From: an uncultured Acidobacteriota bacterium
GTDB lineage: Bacteria > Acidobacteriota > Thermoanaerobaculia > UBA5066
Assembly (NCBI GenBank): GCA_903845115.1
Contig: CAIMWE010000012.1
Span: 1-51,928, forward strand
DNA: 51,928 nucleotides
Reading direction: 5' to 3'
Below are positions 7,282-16,403 of the stretch, one piece after another; the first letter of the stretch is position 1, and the number at the start of each line of letters is the position of its first letter. A model generated the notes under the pieces. The model was not told the origin of the DNA. It worked only from the letters and a program-made list of their open reading frames with translations, and did not search any database. The position numbers and the translations under genes are program-made.

Positions 7282-9410
7282 GACAGGAGCGCAGCCAGCG
7301 CCGAGTGGACGTCCTCGGTCTGGGGAAGGGTCGCGTCCTCGAGGCGCGGGGCGTAGGCGCAGAAGACGTCCTTCGCGCCGACCCTCCGGACGGGGGCGTC
7401 GAGCCAGGGGAAGAGCTCGTCGGCGGCGCGGGCGGCGATCTCCGCCCCGAAGCCGTGGGAGAGCCAGTCCTCGTGGACGACGAGGAGCCGGCTGGTCTTC
7501 CGCACGCTCGAGGCGACCGCGTTCCAGTCGTACGGGGCGAGCGACCGGAGGTCGATGACCTCGATCCGCCGGCCTGTCTCCTCCTCGAGCCGGCGGGCGG
7601 CCACCACCGAGCGGTGAACCGTGGCCCCGTAGGTGACGAGGGTGGCGTGGAGGCCCGGCCGGACGACCCGCGCCTTGCCGAAGGGAATGCGGAACTCCTT
7701 CCCGGGGTAGACGCCCTTGTTGTGGGTCTGCCGGTAGAGGTGCTTGTGCTCGAGGAAGAGGACCGGGTCGTCGCACCGGATGGCCGTCCGGAGCAGGCCC
7801 GCAGCGTCCAGCGCCGTCGACGGCATCACCACCCGGAGGCCGGGAATGTGGGTGAAGGCGACCTCCCCCGACTGTGAGTGGTAGGGCCCTCCCCCGGTGA
7901 GGTAGCCGCCGATCGCGACGCGGATGACGACCGGCGAGGAGAACCCCCCGCCGGAGCGCCAGCGGACGTTGGCCAGCTCGTCCCGAAGCTGCTGCATGGC
8001 CGGCCAGATGTAGTCGAAGAACTGGATCTCCACGACCGGCTTCAGGCCGCGGAGGGACCAGCCGATGGCCCGGCCGACGATGCTCGCCTCGGCGAGCGGG
8101 GCGTTGAACACCCGGTCGGGGCCGAACTTCTTCTGGAGGCCGGCGGTCACCTTGAAGACCCCGCCTTTCCCCTTGCACTCCGAGAGGACCTCGGGCCTGG
8201 AGGCGTCGGCCACGTCCTCGCCCCAGAGGACGATCCTCGGATCGCGCTCCATCTCGTCCCGGAGCGTCGCGTTGATCAGGTCGACCATCGTCGTCGGGTC
8301 GCCGTCCGCCGCCGGCTCGTCCTCGAGATCGAAGGCCGCCGAAGTGGGGTCCACGGCGGCGGAGTAGACCTGCGCCAGGACGTCGGTTTCGGCGGGCTGG
8401 GGGTGCCGGGCCGCCTCGTCCGAGGCGGCCCCGACCTCCAGCCCCACGGATTCTCCGAGGGCGCTCCAGGAGTCGGCCGAGAGGATCCGCTCGGACTGCA
8501 GCCACGCGGCGAGGCGGTCGATCGGGTCCCGCCGGGCGTCCTCTACGCGTTCGTCCTCGGGCCGGTAGAGGCGGTCGTCGTCCGAGAGCGAGTGCGAGTA
8601 GAGGCGGACGACGTGCGCGTGGACCAGCGCCGGGCCCTTGCGCTCGCGGCAGTGCGCGGCGGCATACCGGAGCGCTTCGTGGGAGGCGAGGAAGTCGCAT
8701 CCGTCCACCTCGGCGGTGAAGAGGCCCGGGAACGAGCGGACGAGCCTGGAGATGGACCCCCCCGGGGTGTTGACCTCGACGGGGACGGAGATGGCGTACC
8801 CGTTGTCCTCGACCACGAACAGCACGGGGAGCCGGAGGGTGGTGGCGGCGTTCAGCGCCTCCCAGAACTCCCCCTCCGAGGTCGCGCCGTCGCCGATCGT
8901 CACGACGACGATCTCGTCGCCGGCGACGGCCCTCGCCGCTTCCGCGAGCGCGCTCCCGCCGGCGCGGGCCAGATACCGGGCCGCTTCGGCGGTGCCGACC
9001 CCGGGGAGGCACTGGGAGCCGGTGGGGGACGACGTCGTGAAGATGCGGAGCGCCCGGGACCCCCAGTGAGACGGCATCTGACGGCCGGCGGACGACGGTC
9101 CGTCCGCGGCGCCGAAGCCGTCCAGGAACATGTCCCGGGGGGTCATCCCGAGGCCGAGGCAGAGGGCGCGGTCCCGGTAATACGGGAAGACCCAGTCCGA
9201 CCCGGGCCGCAACAGGAGGGCCAGGGCCGCCTGGACGGCCTCGTGTCCGGCCCCGCTGATCTGGAAGAAGATCTGGTTCTGGCGCTTGAGCTGGATCTCC
9301 CGGTCGTCGATCCGCCGCGAAAGGAGCATCACCCTCAGGGCGCGGACGAGCTCCTCGGGTTCCAGGCCGTGGTCCGTGGCGGCCGTCGGGGGGGCGGGTT
9401 CCGTCGACAT
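7275..9410 (-). CDS. 2-oxoacid dehydrogenase E1, alpha-beta fusion
   Basis: A 711-residue thiamine-diphosphate enzyme. Residues about 20-330 are the alpha subunit, with the TPP motif beginning [10 protein letters not shown] and ending VEDN (about 173-203). Residues about 370-705 are the beta (transketolase-like) subunit, with LWGEDVAD, the [12 protein letters not shown] region and the C-terminal transketolase domain [11 protein letters not shown]. Such single-chain E1s decarboxylate pyruvate or branched-chain 2-oxoacids for transfer to an E2 lipoyl domain. No E2 or E3 lies in this window, so the partner must be encoded elsewhere. The ATG at 9410 lacks a strong ribosome site. Whether it uses pyruvate or branched-chain substrates is open. 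Confidence 0.93.
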   Translation of the reverse strand: MSTEPAPPTAATDHGLEPEELVRALRVMLLSRRIDDREIQLKRQNQIFFQISGAGHEAVQAALALLLRPGSDWVFPYYRDRALCLGLGMTPRDMFLDGFGAADGPSSAGRQMPSHWGSRALRIFTTSSPTGSQCLPGVGTAEAARYLARAGGSALAEAARAVAGDEIVVVTIGDGATSEGEFWEALNAATTLRLPVLFVVEDNGYAISVPVEVNTPGGSISRLVRSFPGLFTAEVDGCDFLASHEALRYAAAHCRERKGPALVHAHVVRLYSHSLSDDDRLYRPEDERVEDARRDPIDRLAAWLQSERILSADSWSALGESVGLEVGAASDEAARHPQPAETDVLAQVYSAAVDPTSAAFDLEDEPAADGDPTTMVDLINATLRDEMERDPRIVLWGEDVADASRPEVLSECKGKGGVFKVTAGLQKKFGPDRVFNAPLAEASIVGRAIGWSLRGLKPVVEIQFFDYIWPAMQQLRDELANVRWRSGGGFSSPVVIRVAIGGYLTGGGPYHSQSGEVAFTHIPGLRVVMPSTALDAAGLLRTAIRCDDPVLFLEHKHLYRQTHNKGVYPGKEFRIPFGKARVVRPGLHATLVTYGATVHRSVVAARRLEEETGRRIEVIDLRSLAPYDWNAVASSVRKTSRLLVVHEDWLSHGFGAEIAARAADELFPWLDAPVRRVGAKDVFCAYAPRLEDATLPQTEDVHSALAALLSW

Positions 9411-9463
9411 CAGGACTTGAGAGGTTATCGCATCCGGAACGAGGCCGGCCCGCGGCCGCAGGG

Positions 9464-10894
9464 CTAGCCGGCGGCCTGGATGCGGAGGGCCTTGATGCGC
9501 CGGTAGAGAGTCGAGCGGGCCACCTGCAGCCGGTCGGCGGCCGCCTTGACGTTCCCGTTCACCTCGACCAGCGCCCGGGAGATCGCCGCGCGTTCGTGAT
9601 CCTCGAGCGTGACGAGAGCAGTCGCCGCCTCCACCCTCTGCGGGGCCTGCGGAGCGGGGGCGTACGCCGGCTCCGGCCGGAGTTGCGGGTGCCTGGGGGA
9701 GAACGCCGGGAAGTCGACCCCGGCCACCAGGGGGAAATCCTGAGCGGTCAGGATCGGTCCGCGCGCGGCCACGATCGCCCGGTGGATCGTGTTCTCGAGC
9801 TCGCGGACGTTTCCCGGCCAGTCGTGGCGCTCGAGCTGGGCGAGGGCCTCGGGGGTGAAGCCCTCGACGCTCGCCCCGCTGCCGGTCCGGTGCTTGCGAA
9901 TGAAGTGATGGACGAGGAGCGGAAGGTCTTCCTTTCGTTCGCGGAGCGGAGGGACGCGGATCGGGTAGACGACGACCCGGAAGTAGAGGTCCTCCCGGAA
10001 GGTGCCGTCGCCGACCGCCTCCTGGAGGTCCTTCTTCGTCGCGGAGATCAGCCGGACGCGGAAGGGGATCTGCTCCGAGCCGCCGATGCGGACGAGGGTC
10101 CTCTCCTGCAGGACGCGGAGGAGCCGGGACTGGGTCGGCAATGCCATCTCCCCGAGCTCGTCCAGGAAAAGCGTGCCGTTGTCGGCTTGCTCGAGCTTCC
10201 CTCGCTGCCGCCCGACGGCCCCGGTGAAGGCCCCCTTCTCGTGGCCGAACAGCTCGCTCTCGATGAGCGACTCCGGGATGGCGGCGCAGTTCAGGTCCAC
10301 GAACGGTCCCTTGGCGGCGGGGCCGTGCTCGTGGAGCCAGCGGGCGACGAGCTCCTTCCCCGTCCCGGTCTCGCCCAGGAGGCAGACGGAGATGTCCGAG
10401 TCGATGACGCGCTCCATCTCCTCGCGGAGGGTCGACATGGCCCGGCCCTCTCCCACGAGCGTTCGCGAGAACCCCTCCTCCCGCACGCGTTTCCGCAAGG
10501 ACTGGTTCTCCTTCAGGAGTTCCCGCTTCTCCGCGGCGTTGTGGACCGCCGTCAGGATGCGCTCCCGGTCGGCCGGCTTGACGAGGAAGTCGTAGGCGCC
10601 GTTCCTCATCGCGCGGACGACGGTCGCGACCTCCTCCGTGGCGGTCATGACGATGACCGGGACGAGGCCGCCGTCAGACCGGTACCGCTCGAGGAAGTCG
10701 AGGCCGTTCTCCCCGTCGAGAAGGACGTCCAGCAGGATCGCGTCGGGCTCGGGTCCCTGGGAAAGGTGTCTCCAGGCCTCGGCCGAGGAGGCGGCCTCGA
10801 TGACGTCCCACCCGGCGTTCTCCAGGAAACGCCGGACGACTTGACGGGCGAACGGTTCGTCGTCAATGACGAGGACGCGTCTTGCGGACTCCAT
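9464..10894 (-). CDS. NtrC-family sigma54 response regulator
   Basis: A 476-residue enhancer-binding protein, ATG at 10894. Residues about 6-120 form a receiver domain (VLVIDDE, phospho-acceptor Asp in [11 protein letters not shown], Lys in FLVKPADR). The sigma54-interaction AAA+ domain spans about 145-375, with Walker A GETGTGKE, the sigma54-contacting GAFTGA loop and Walker [11 protein letters not shown]. The C terminus ([20 protein letters not shown]) is a Fis-type DNA-binding helix-turn-helix. No cognate kinase lies beside it. It is downstream of the desaturase gene on the same strand, 20 bases away, so it may be in one transcript with it and could control envelope or lipid genes. Confidence 0.95.
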   Translation of the reverse strand: MESARRVLVIDDEPFARQVVRRFLENAGWDVIEAASSAEAWRHLSQGPEPDAILLDVLLDGENGLDFLERYRSDGGLVPVIVMTATEEVATVVRAMRNGAYDFLVKPADRERILTAVHNAAEKRELLKENQSLRKRVREEGFSRTLVGEGRAMSTLREEMERVIDSDISVCLLGETGTGKELVARWLHEHGPAAKGPFVDLNCAAIPESLIESELFGHEKGAFTGAVGRQRGKLEQADNGTLFLDELGEMALPTQSRLLRVLQERTLVRIGGSEQIPFRVRLISATKKDLQEAVGDGTFREDLYFRVVVYPIRVPPLRERKEDLPLLVHHFIRKHRTGSGASVEGFTPEALAQLERHDWPGNVRELENTIHRAIVAARGPILTAQDFPLVAGVDFPAFSPRHPQLRPEPAYAPAPQAPQRVEAATALVTLEDHERAAISRALVEVNGNVKAAADRLQVARSTLYRRIKALRIQAAG

Positions 10895-10914
10895 GTGAAC
10901 TCGACAGCATACTA

Positions 10915-11904
10915 TTAAGAAGACGGGGCCCGGTCCTGGGCCTCGGGAGGGTTCGACCAGTCGGTGTGGGGCGCCCGGTTGTGGACGATCCACGAGGCGA
11001 GGAGCTCCCGGTAGGTGTGGGGTCTGATCCCCTCGGCCTCGAAGAAGGGCTCGAGCGCGCCGTTCAGGGCCCGGAGCCGGTAGAAGGGGACGGCCGGAAA
11101 ATAATGGTGCTCGAGGTGGTAGTTCGACCAGAGGTAGACCGATTCCCAGACCCGTGACCGGACCATCCGGGTCGACCACCGCGCGGGATTCTGCGGGTCG
11201 ATGTCGTAGTGCTGCCCCAGCCGGTTGAGGGCGAACGCGGGCGGGAAGACCAGGAAGACGGGGACCAGGTAGAGCCAGGCGAGACGGCCCGGGCCGCCGA
11301 GAAGCCCGATCGCCGCCGCGGCCGCCAGGTGGAGGGCGATAGCCGCGGACCGTTCCACGGCGATCGTTCTCCGGAGCGGAGCGGGATAGGTCGCCGTCTC
11401 CCTCCTCGCGGCGCGGAAGTAGATCGGGAAGAGGACCGGCGTGGCGTAGAGGAGCTTCAGCCAGCGGGAATTCCGCTTCGGCGAGAGGTGGGCCCTCTTC
11501 GGGTCGTCCAGGCTCGACCCGAGCTCCAGGTGGTGATCCAGATGCCACCGGGTGAACTGGGCGGCCGAGATTCCGGAGGGAAGGGCGTAGAGAAGCCCCA
11601 GCAGCCGGTCGGCCCGGGGACGGCTCCCGCGGAAGACGGACCGGTGGACGACCTCGTGAAGGAGGACCGTCCCGTCGAAGACGACGAACCCGAGGACGGC
11701 CGCCGCCGGGATCCGCACCCAGAGGCTCTCCTGCGTCCATCCCGCCCAGAAGGAGACGGAGAAGAGGGCGATCTGTCGCAGGAGCACGGCAAAGTGCCGG
11801 AGCGGCTCCTTCCGGTGGAGCGCCCTCAGGGTCTCGTGAGGGATCGCGGCCGCCAGGCGGTGCCGAAGGTTCCCGGTCGATCGGTGGGTGGTCCCCTGTT
11901 TCAT
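10915..11904 (-). CDS. Fatty acid desaturase family protein
   Basis: A 329-residue membrane di-iron desaturase-like protein with the three histidine boxes HEVVH (about 83-87), HLDHH (about 120-124) and HLEHH (about 270-274) between hydrophobic segments. Family members introduce double bonds or hydroxyls into acyl chains or carotenoids in the membrane. Which substrate is used here is not evident. It is followed closely by the NtrC-type regulator gene and is divergent from the FAD oxidoreductase gene, with a 37-base gap that must hold both promoters. Confidence 0.88.
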   Translation of the reverse strand: MKQGTTHRSTGNLRHRLAAAIPHETLRALHRKEPLRHFAVLLRQIALFSVSFWAGWTQESLWVRIPAAAVLGFVVFDGTVLLHEVVHRSVFRGSRPRADRLLGLLYALPSGISAAQFTRWHLDHHLELGSSLDDPKRAHLSPKRNSRWLKLLYATPVLFPIYFRAARRETATYPAPLRRTIAVERSAAIALHLAAAAAIGLLGGPGRLAWLYLVPVFLVFPPAFALNRLGQHYDIDPQNPARWSTRMVRSRVWESVYLWSNYHLEHHYFPAVPFYRLRALNGALEPFFEAEGIRPHTYRELLASWIVHNRAPHTDWSNPPEAQDRAPSS

Positions 11905-11929
11905 TCCTCCTCCAGACTACGTCAGCCCG

Positions 11930-11935
11930 TAAACT
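11930..11935 (+). promoter_or_regulatory. -10 box for leaderless FAD oxidoreductase mRNA
   Basis: TAAACT sits six bases before the GTG start at 11942. No Shine-Dalgarno sequence fits between, so transcription probably begins at or next to the start codon. Confidence 0.45.
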
Positions 11936-11941
11936 GCGGAC

Positions 11942-13261
11942 GTGGAAAGCACGGGGCGTCCGGCGGTCGCGGTCATCGGCGGCGGGCTCACCGGGCTGGT
12001 CGCCGCCGACCGGCTCCTGGCGGCGGGCCACCCGGTCACCGTCTACGAGAAGTACCCCGAGGCGGGAGGGCTCGTCGGGACGTTCGAGGTCGGGGGAGAG
12101 AGGCTCGAGTGCTTCTACCACCACCTCTTCACGAGCGACGTCGACTTCGTCTCGCTGGCCGGGGAGCTCGGCCTGGCGGGGGAGATCGAGTGGCTTTCGC
12201 CGGAAATGGGGTTCTTCACGGGCGGGAAGCTCTACCGGTTCGGGACCCCCGGGTCGCTCCTGAGCTTCTCGCCGCTGGGGCTGGCGGGCCGGCTCCAGTT
12301 CGTCCTCTCGACGCTGAAGCTGCGGGGAATCGCCGACTGGAGGGCCCTGGAGGGGGAGACGGCGGCCGGCTGGTTCCGCTCCCACGGGTACGCCCGGGCG
12401 TGGGAGGTCGTCTGGGCGCCGCTCCTGGCGCAGAAATACGGCCGGCGGGCCGGGGAGGTCTCCCTCGTCTGGCTCTGGGGAAAGATCGCGCTCCGGAGCC
12501 GCTCCAGGAACCGGACCGGCCTGGGGGAGAGCCTCGGGTACATGCGGGGCTCGTTCGGCCGGGTGGTCGACGCGCTCGTGAAGCGGATCCTGGAGCGCCG
12601 CGGCGAGCTCGTCCCGTCGAGACCTGTCCGCCTGGTCCGGCGGGCGGACGGGGCGTTCGACGTCCAGACCGGGAAGGGCTCCCGGCTCTTCCAGAGGGTC
12701 CTCTCCACCGTCGCCATCCCCGAGCTCCTCCGGCTCGCCCCCGACCTGCCGGGAGAGACCCGGGCCCAGTGGAGCGGAATCGCGTACGGGCACGCCCTCT
12801 GCCCCGTCCTGGAGCTGGACCGGCCCCTCTCGCGCTTCTACTGGACGAACGTGGGCGAGGGCGCCATGCCCTTCGGCGGCGTGATCGAGCACACGAACTA
12901 CATCCCGAAGGAGCGGTACGGCGGGCACCACGTCGTCTACGTCTCCGACTACGTCCTCCCCGACGACCCGAAGTGGAAGATGCGGGACGAGGAGCTCTGG
13001 GCCCTCTACACGCCGGGCCTGGAACGGTTTTCCCCGGAATTCCGGAAGGCGACGGTCCTCTCGAAACGGATCTTCCGGGCCGAGTACGCCCAGCCGATCG
13101 TGACGCCCCACTACTCGCGGGTGCTCCCCGGGATCAGGACCCCGCTCGAGGGGCTCTACTCGGCCGCGATGGCCCAGATCTACCCGGAGGACCGGGGGCA
13201 GAACTACGCGGTGAAGATGGGCCGGGCAGCGGCTGAAACGATCCGGACCGACATTGCGTAA
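11942..13261 (+). CDS. FAD-dependent amine-oxidase-like protein
   Basis: A 439-residue flavoprotein starting with a Rossmann motif (VAVIGGGLTGLVAADRLL) followed by the second FAD contact (EKYPEAGGLVGTFE) and a C-terminal FAD segment. The overall pattern (FYHHLFTSD, APLLAQKYG, ending near YSAAMAQIYPEDRGQNYAV) matches the protoporphyrinogen-oxidase/UDP-galactopyranose-mutase-like oxidoreductases often found with sugar or lipid glycan genes. Phytoene-desaturase-like activity is another possibility, considering the neighbouring desaturase. It is probably leaderless (see the -10 box). Its end is 50 bases upstream of the PspA cluster. Confidence 0.85.
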   Translation: MESTGRPAVAVIGGGLTGLVAADRLLAAGHPVTVYEKYPEAGGLVGTFEVGGERLECFYHHLFTSDVDFVSLAGELGLAGEIEWLSPEMGFFTGGKLYRFGTPGSLLSFSPLGLAGRLQFVLSTLKLRGIADWRALEGETAAGWFRSHGYARAWEVVWAPLLAQKYGRRAGEVSLVWLWGKIALRSRSRNRTGLGESLGYMRGSFGRVVDALVKRILERRGELVPSRPVRLVRRADGAFDVQTGKGSRLFQRVLSTVAIPELLRLAPDLPGETRAQWSGIAYGHALCPVLELDRPLSRFYWTNVGEGAMPFGGVIEHTNYIPKERYGGHHVVYVSDYVLPDDPKWKMRDEELWALYTPGLERFSPEFRKATVLSKRIFRAEYAQPIVTPHYSRVLPGIRTPLEGLYSAAMAQIYPEDRGQNYAVKMGRAAAETIRTDIA

Positions 13262-13284
13262 TGAGACCATCCCTGGGCGCTTGA

Positions 13285-13290
13285 TAAGAT
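13285..13290 (+). promoter_or_regulatory. Candidate -10 box of the PspA/ABC/AAA cluster
   Basis: TAAGAT in the only intergenic gap ahead of the cluster, 21 bases before the ATG at 13312, with an AAGG ribosome-site candidate in between. No convincing -35 is visible, so an alternative sigma factor is possible. Confidence 0.35.
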
Positions 13291-13311
13291 TTGGCGCAGG
13301 ATAAGGCAGTC

Positions 13312-13962
13312 ATGAACGACACGAAGAGCTGGGGATCGACCGTCCTGGGTTGGTTCGTCGTCCGCGAAGGGGGGCCGGCTCCAGGCGGGGCTCCGGAAGA
13401 GGCGGACTCGCCGCCGCCGGATGCCGTCGCGCCGCCCGCTCCCGTCCCGTTCGAAGGAGGGGCGCCGCCGGCCCCGGGCGGCCGGGTCGAGTTCGACGCG
13501 GTCTTCGAGGCCGCGGGAGTCGGCGCCGCGGAGCGGGACCTGTTCGCGAAGGCCGCCGGCCTCCTCGGGAACCTGCCCGACGCCGACGCGGCCACCCGGA
13601 AGAAGATCGTGGAAGCGTCCCTGAAGGCGTTCGGGATCCCGATCGACGAGATCATCGAGACCGGCGCGCACCAGATCCAGACGCTGGAAGCCTACCTGCA
13701 GGAGCAGGCGACCAGGACGAAGGGCGTCGCGGAGGAATCGCAGACGCTGATCGCCGACTACGAGGCGAAGATCCGCGACGTGCGGGCGCTCCTGGAGCGC
13801 CGGATCGCCGAGCAGGGGGCGGTCCAGACCAGCTGCAACGGAAAGAAGCTCGAGGTCCAGAAGGTTCTCGAGTTCTTCGGACAGGAAGCCGTGGCGCGCG
13901 TCGTGCGGGAGTCGCCGAAACTGGTCGAGCCCGCAGTCGCGCCCTCCCCAAGAAAGGACTGA
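13312..13962 (+). CDS. Coiled-coil protein, first gene of PspA cluster
   Basis: A 216-residue protein of no family I recognise. I use the ATG at 13312 rather than an in-frame TTG at 13291 because AAGG precedes it. It opens with a short hydrophobic-aromatic motif (WGSTVLGWFVV), then a Pro/Ala-rich linker to about residue 55. Next comes a helical domain (FDAVFEAAGVGAAERDLF, then FGIPIDEIIETG) and a coiled coil at about 115-170, ending in a short tail. There is no signal peptide, so it is probably cytosolic or membrane-peripheral. It ends one base before the pspA-like gene starts, so the two proteins are almost certainly made together. It may be an adaptor for the PspA homologue (inference). Confidence 0.75.
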   Translation: MNDTKSWGSTVLGWFVVREGGPAPGGAPEEADSPPPDAVAPPAPVPFEGGAPPAPGGRVEFDAVFEAAGVGAAERDLFAKAAGLLGNLPDADAATRKKIVEASLKAFGIPIDEIIETGAHQIQTLEAYLQEQATRTKGVAEESQTLIADYEAKIRDVRALLERRIAEQGAVQTSCNGKKLEVQKVLEFFGQEAVARVVRESPKLVEPAVAPSPRKD

Positions 13963-13963
13963 A

Positions 13964-14677
13964 ATGGCCAACGTCGGACTCTTCACCCGCCTCGGGAACC
14001 TGTGGAAGGGGTTCCTCTCGATCTGGATCTCGGACGTCGAGAAGGAGCACCCCGAGATCGCCTACGAGAACGCGATCAACTCGATGATCGAGAAGTACTC
14101 GAAGCTGAAGAACGCCACCGCCGCGATCATCAAGCGGCGGGAGGACGTCGACGAGCGGCTGAAGAGGGCCACGAGGGACCTCGCCCAGACCGAGGCCGAG
14201 CTGAGCGCCGCCGTCGAGACGAACCAGGACGACCTCGCCGTCATCCTGATCCAGAAGAAGAACGGGCTGGAGCAGGAGGTCCTCGAGATGAGGGGGGACA
14301 TGGACACCGCGAGCAAGGACGCGGAGTCGGCGAAGTCCTCGCTCCTGCAGGTGCAGGCCGAGATCAAGAAGCTGAAGGCGGAGCGCGACGTGATGCTGGC
14401 GCGGATGCAGTCGGCCCAGGCGCGCCTCCAGATCCAGGGGCAGCTCGATGGCCTCTCGGTGGACGCCGAGGTCAAGGCGCTCGACAACGTCCGCGAGCAC
14501 ATCAAGACCACGGTCGCCGCCGCCAACCTCGGGAAGGAGCTGTCCGAGACGTCGCTCGACGCGAGGCTCGCTTCCCTGAAGGACAAGGCGGGGGACGTCC
14601 AGGCCAAGCAGCAGCTCGCCGAGATCAAGGCCAAGCGTGCGGCGCAGCAGGCGTCGCAAGCGCAGAAGACCATGTAG
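13964..14677 (+). CDS. PspA/IM30 (Vipp1) family protein
   Basis: A 237-residue, almost wholly helical protein with the PspA/IM30 layout: a short N-terminal amphipathic helix (LFTRLGNLWKGFLSIWISD), then long coiled-coil hairpin helices rich in Lys, Glu and Ala (AAIIKRREDVDERLKRA, IQKKNGLEQEVLEM). PspA proteins belong to the ESCRT-III superfamily and form rods or rings that bind and remodel stressed inner membrane. The PspA match is by architecture and N-terminal region; sequence identity to E. coli PspA appears low. The first 24 residues could insert into acidic lipid. It is flanked by genes for a coiled-coil protein and an ABC/OmpA protein and has no PspF, PspB or PspC neighbour. Confidence 0.85.
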   Translation: MANVGLFTRLGNLWKGFLSIWISDVEKEHPEIAYENAINSMIEKYSKLKNATAAIIKRREDVDERLKRATRDLAQTEAELSAAVETNQDDLAVILIQKKNGLEQEVLEMRGDMDTASKDAESAKSSLLQVQAEIKKLKAERDVMLARMQSAQARLQIQGQLDGLSVDAEVKALDNVREHIKTTVAAANLGKELSETSLDARLASLKDKAGDVQAKQQLAEIKAKRAAQQASQAQKTM

Positions 14678-14710
14678 GGACGGGCCACCAGGAACGGGAA
14701 TCGCCGCGTG

Positions 14711-14730
14711 CCGGCGCCGTCGGGCGCCGG
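14711..14730 (+). promoter_or_regulatory. Perfect 8-bp stem-loop between pspA-like and SBP genes
   Basis: CCGGCGCC, a GTCG loop, then GGCGCCGG. No T-run follows, so it is unlikely to be a full terminator. It may stabilise the upstream mRNA or set the ratio of the PspA-like protein to transporter. Confidence 0.5.
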
Positions 14731-14765
14731 GCGCCACAACCGGAACGGTCCTAAGGGAGGGTGAC

Positions 14766-16403
14766 GTGAAACTGACTCCGTTCGCCAAGTTCTTCATCAC
14801 CGTGGTGATCCTCGGCGTCGTCGGGTATGTCGTCTGGGAGAAGAAGGGGTCCGACATCCGGAAGTGGGCCGGCGCCGAGAAGGCGCCCGCGGCGGCCGCC
14901 GCGAAGGCCGCCCAGTCCGGGAACGACTTCGAGGCGCTGAAGAACCCGCCGCCCGATCCGGAACGGGGGAAGGGCGGAGCCGGGGTGACGGGCGCTGCGC
15001 TCTCCGGGGGCGGAAAGCTGGGACGCCCGCTGGTCGTCGCGATCAACACGTGGGCCGGGCACGCGCCCGGGATCGTCGCGAACCGCGGCATGGAGCCGAA
15101 CGCCCAGAGCTGGTACAAGACGAAGTACGGCCTCGACGTGAAGTTCGTCCTTCTCGAGGATCCGTCGTCGAAGCTGGCCGCGTTCCGCAAGGGGGACGTG
15201 GACATCATGTGGAACACGGTCGACAACTGGGCGCGGGAGGCGTCGATCCTCGCCGAGCAGAGCCTGAAGGCGAAGTCCGTGATCATGCAGGACTGGTCGC
15301 GCGGCGGGGACGGCATCGTCTCGCTCGCCTCGATCAGCTCCGTCGAGCAGCTCAAGGGCCACAAGATCGCCTGCACGCAGTTCACGCCGTCGCACTTCCT
15401 CCTCCTCTACCTGCTGGCACAGTCCGGCCTCAGCCCGGAGGACCGCGCGGCCGTCGAGAAGGGGATCGTCTTCACGCAGGACGCGCCGGCGGCGGCCGCC
15501 ATGTTCAAGGCCAAGCAGGTCGACGCCGCCGTGACCTGGGAGCCGGACCTCTCCGCGGCCGTCACGGCGCGGGGCGACGAGGCCCACGTCCTCGTCTCGA
15601 CCACGGCCGCCACGAACATCATCGCGGACACGCTCTGCGCGAGGCAGGACCTGATCGACAAGGCCCCGGACACTGTCCGTGACTTCGTCCACGGCTGGTT
15701 CGACGGGATCGAGATGATCAAGACCGACCCGGCGCAGGCCTATGCTCTGGTCGCGAAGGCGCTCAAGCTCGACGACGAGACGGTCTCCGGGATGCTCTCC
15801 GGCCTCAAGCTGACCCCCTTTGCCGACAACGCCCAGTTCTACGGGCTCACCGGCGGCAAGGCGCATTACGAGACCCTGTTCGAGACCGCCTTCGTCATCT
15901 GGCGGAAGAAAGGGCTCGTCTCGAAGCCGGTCGACGCAAAGGACTGGGCCGATACCCGCTTCCTCTCGGCCCTCGCCCCGTCCTACCAGGAGCAGAAGGT
16001 CGAGGAGCCGAAGGTCGCGGCCAAGGCCCCGTCCACCAAGGACCGGGCGATCATCAACAAGCAGATCCAGGTCCACTTCACCCCCGGGTCGGACGAGATC
16101 ATGCCGGGCTCCTACTTCGTCCTCGACGCCCTCGGCGAGACGATGACCTCCTTCGGGAGCACGTACCTCCGGATCGAGGGGAACACCGACGCCGTCGGCA
16201 AGGCGCAGTCGAACATGGTCCTCTCCGAGCGGCGCGCCCTCGCGGTGAAGAACTACGTCCTGAAAAACTTCCCGAACATCCCGGCCGCGAGGTTCCAGAC
16301 CATCGGCCACGGCCAGGCGAACCCGGTCGCGCCCAACACGACCGAAGCCGGGCGCCAGCTGAACCGCCGGACCGACATCAAGGTCGTCCTTGCGGCGGAC
16401 TGA
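14766..16403 (+). CDS. Membrane-anchored ABC substrate-binding protein fused to OmpA domain
   Basis: A 545-residue fusion, GTG start with an AAGGGAGGG ribosome site 5 bases upstream. Residues 5-25 form one transmembrane helix (FFITVVILGVVGYVVW). Residues about 88-400 are a periplasmic SsuA/NMT1-type substrate-binding domain (VVAINTWAGHAPGI, KGDVDIMWNTVDNW, VDAAVTWEPDL). Residues about 428-545 are an OmpA C-terminal peptidoglycan-binding domain with IEGNTDAVG, LSERRALAVKNY and the NRRTDIKV end. The family normally delivers sulfonates, nitrate or thiamine precursors to an ABC importer. Here the binding domain is held in the inner membrane and tied to peptidoglycan, an unusual arrangement that suggests sensing or envelope bridging. 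The ligand is unknown. Confidence 0.92.
   Translation: MKLTPFAKFFITVVILGVVGYVVWEKKGSDIRKWAGAEKAPAAAAAKAAQSGNDFEALKNPPPDPERGKGGAGVTGAALSGGGKLGRPLVVAINTWAGHAPGIVANRGMEPNAQSWYKTKYGLDVKFVLLEDPSSKLAAFRKGDVDIMWNTVDNWAREASILAEQSLKAKSVIMQDWSRGGDGIVSLASISSVEQLKGHKIACTQFTPSHFLLLYLLAQSGLSPEDRAAVEKGIVFTQDAPAAAAMFKAKQVDAAVTWEPDLSAAVTARGDEAHVLVSTTAATNIIADTLCARQDLIDKAPDTVRDFVHGWFDGIEMIKTDPAQAYALVAKALKLDDETVSGMLSGLKLTPFADNAQFYGLTGGKAHYETLFETAFVIWRKKGLVSKPVDAKDWADTRFLSALAPSYQEQKVEEPKVAAKAPSTKDRAIINKQIQVHFTPGSDEIMPGSYFVLDALGETMTSFGSTYLRIEGNTDAVGKAQSNMVLSERRALAVKNYVLKNFPNIPAARFQTIGHGQANPVAPNTTEAGRQLNRRTDIKVVLAAD

Noticed and set aside
10895-13270. Minus-strand extension of the NtrC regulator to more than 1200 residues
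   Set aside because: The sequence upstream of ATG 10894 is antisense to other genes and Arg/Pro-rich. The receiver domain starts naturally at 10894.
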